Assembly (NCBI RefSeq): GCF_010499455.1 | Contig: NZ_JAAGOH010000016.1 | Span: 55,182-119,181 of the forward strand | DNA length: 64,000 bases | Reading direction: 5' to 3' | From: Ideonella livida | Lineage (GTDB): Bacteria; Pseudomonadota; Gammaproteobacteria; Burkholderiales; Burkholderiaceae_C | Part shown: one piece after another, positions 62,682-64,000 of the stretch | Layout: the number at the start of each line of letters is the position of its first letter | How positions within the stretch are numbered: the stretch's first letter is position 1 | Notes under the pieces: generated by a model | Seen by the model: only the letters and a program-made list of their open reading frames with translations | Told to the model about the DNA's origin: nothing | Database searches by the model: none | Position numbers and translations under genes: made by a program

Positions 62682-63746
62682 ATGAATGCCACCGTCCACC
62701 CCGCCCGCCAGGGCCTGCGCCGCGTTGCCCTGGTCATGATCGTGCGCGACGAGGCTTTGCGCATCCAGGCCGCCCTGGCCAGCGCGCTGCCGTGGGTGGA
62801 CGACGCCCTGGTCCTCGACACCGGCTCCCAGGATGACACCGTGGCCTTGGCACGGGCTGCCGGCGCCCGCGTGGAGCAGACGCGCTGGCGCAATGACTTC
62901 GCGGCTGCCCGCAACCAGGCCCTGGCCCTGGCCGGCGCCGACTGGCACCTGGTGCTGGACGCGGATGAACTGCTGGTCCAAGGCGGAGAGGCCGTGGCGG
63001 CCCTGCGCCAATTCGAGCCCACCTTCGTCGGCAGCCTGCGTGTGGACAGTCGCCAGGGCCTGGGCGCCCAGAGCAGCCTGGCACCGAGCTGGATCAGCCG
63101 GGTGCTGCCCGGCCACCTGCGCTACAGCGGTCGCATCCATGAACAGGTCCGCCACCAGCTGCCGGTGCGCCGCCTGCCGGTGCGCCTGCACCACAGTGGC
63201 TACAGCGAGGCGGCCCTGGCCGGCAAGGCCGGACGCAACGCGGCGCTGCTGCGGGCGGCCCTGCACGAGTCACCCCAGGATGCCTACCTGTGGTACCAGC
63301 TGGGCAAGGACCATGATGTGTATGCCCGCTACCGCGAGGCCGTGGCCAGCTTCGACCACGCGGAGGGCCTGCTGCGTGAGCAGCCGCTGCAGTTTCCCGC
63401 CTGGCTGCATGACCTGACCGTGCGCCGACTGCATGCCCTCAAGTGCGTGGGCGAGCATGAACGGGCCATCTTGCTGGCCGAAGCCGGCTTGCCCGTCTGG
63501 AAGGAGTCGCCCGACTTCTTCTTCACCCTGGGTGACGTGATGCTGGACTGGGCCGCCCGCGAGCCGCGACGCGCTGCGCAGCTGCTGCCCATGATCGAGA
63601 ACGCCTGGGAGCGCTGCCTGGCCCTGGGCGAGCGGCCGGACCTGGAAGGGGCCGTGCTGGGCCGTGGCAGCCACCTGGCGGCCCACAACCTGGCGGTGCT
63701 GCGGGAGCAACTGCCGCCGGGCGTTGGCCTCTCCCAACTGGGTTGA
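62682..63746 (+). CDS. Glycosyltransferase family 2 protein with TPR-like tail
   Basis: This 354-residue protein has an N-terminal GT-A fold (about 14-200): VALVMIVRDEALRIQAALAS, WVDDALVLDTGSQDDTVALA, NDFAAARNQALALAGADWHLVLDADELL (the DxD near 88-90, in parts), then RIHEQVRHQLP. The C-terminal half is helical, TPR-like (YLWYQLGKDHDVYARYREAVASFDHA). No signal or membrane helix is seen, so it is cytoplasmic. Next to three flagellin genes, the likely job is O-glycosylation of flagellin (inferred). Confidence 0.82.
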   Translation: MNATVHPARQGLRRVALVMIVRDEALRIQAALASALPWVDDALVLDTGSQDDTVALARAAGARVEQTRWRNDFAAARNQALALAGADWHLVLDADELLVQGGEAVAALRQFEPTFVGSLRVDSRQGLGAQSSLAPSWISRVLPGHLRYSGRIHEQVRHQLPVRRLPVRLHHSGYSEAALAGKAGRNAALLRAALHESPQDAYLWYQLGKDHDVYARYREAVASFDHAEGLLREQPLQFPAWLHDLTVRRLHALKCVGEHERAILLAEAGLPVWKESPDFFFTLGDVMLDWAAREPRRAAQLLPMIENAWERCLALGERPDLEGAVLGRGSHLAAHNLAVLREQLPPGVGLSQLG

Positions 63747-63873
63747 GGACTGGCCAGCGTTGCCTTGAACACCGTGGTTTGCGCAGGCGACCCGCAGCAA
63801 TGTCCCTGTGCCGGGCTTGTCGCGGAGATCTGCGCCGGATGGCCCACGGTGAGTGCATGGTCTAGGCCCAACC

Positions 63874-64000
63874 GGCTCTGTTGCACAAAGCGAGCGGGAG
63901 CGTGCTCGTAGACTGACGCCGTGAGCGAAGCGAAGAAGAAGCGGACGAAGTACCGCACGACGAACTGGAAGGTCTACAACGCGGCGCTGAAGGCGCGAGG
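63874..64000 (+). mobile_element. Left end of an IS5-like insertion sequence (cut by window end)
   Basis: GGCTCTGTTGCACAAAG at 63874-63890 is a terminal inverted repeat of the kind found in IS5-like elements, 47 bases before a transposase gene. The element continues past the window. The right end and target duplication are not visible, so the group within the family is not fixed. Confidence 0.7.
63921..64000 (+). CDS. IS5-like transposase, N-terminal part
   Basis: Only the first 26 residues are visible, starting at GTG 63921 (an in-frame TAG lies 12 bases before). The basic start SEAKKKRTKYRTTNW and then KVYNAALKARG match the N-terminus of IS5-family DDE transposases, which carry a YRTxNWxxYNxALxxRG pattern. 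Catalytic residues lie beyond the window. Confidence 0.75.
   Translation, partial: MSEAKKKRTKYRTTNWKVYNAALKAR

Overview
The window is high-GC DNA from a motile, Gram-negative betaproteobacterium, most likely Burkholderiales (inferred). The supporting signs are the murC-ddl-ftsQ-ftsA-ftsZ-lpxC order, the dusB-fis-purH-ruvC order, a classical general porin, LptM divergent from CyaY, and flagellin and FliD genes behind sigma-28-like promoters. The genus cannot be fixed from the sequence. No rRNA or tRNA gene was recognised.

Layout. 1-9375: the end of the division/cell-wall cluster (murC partial, ddlB, ftsQ, ftsA, ftsZ, lpxC), with a two-component pair inserted between ftsZ and lpxC and a small membrane protein after lpxC. 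9451-16221: a TetR repressor divergent from a complete RND efflux operon, with an AcrR-like operator between them. 16268-25049: housekeeping genes, namely a dienelactone hydrolase, the leftward dusB-fis-purH-ruvC unit, a YqaA-like membrane protein, an M32 carboxypeptidase, a carboxymuconolactone decarboxylase-like protein and biosynthetic ilvA. 25050-25485 holds a strong small-RNA or leader candidate on the minus strand. 25486-33320: OsmC-like protein, porin, LptM, CyaY, an ABC export operon (ATPase, FtsX-type permease, AttH/CrtC-like lipocalin) and a DUF1993 protein. 33548-36690: a four-gene envelope-stress-like operon ending in an OmpR-type regulator and its kinase. 36803-43737: 2OG-Fe dioxygenase, a phosphofructokinase with mixed motifs, a DUF3149 peptide, orn, an M48 protease, rsgA, a CobD/CbiB-like protein and a NUDIX hydrolase.

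43911-63746 is a flagellar island. The leftward operon fliF-G-H-I-J-K builds the MS ring, the rotor protein FliG, the export ATPase complex and hook-length control. fliE is divergent. fliD, fliS, fliT and ycgR supply the cap, two chaperones and a brake, followed by three tandem flagellin genes and a family 2 glycosyltransferase. Four sites share the layout TCAAG-N15-NNCGANAN (fliS, fliD and two flagellin genes), a consistent local sigma-28 signature.

The most unusual part is 52858-55572, between fliE and ycgR. It holds five genes: a protein with a possible winged-helix end, a COG2229-type small GTPase, and three Roadblock/LC7-like proteins. This resembles the actinobacterial conservon and MglA/MglB modules, but without the histidine kinase, and it lies inside a flagellar cluster. 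It is the best candidate for an undescribed system here.

The last ~127 bases are the left end of an insertion sequence with the start of an IS5-like transposase.
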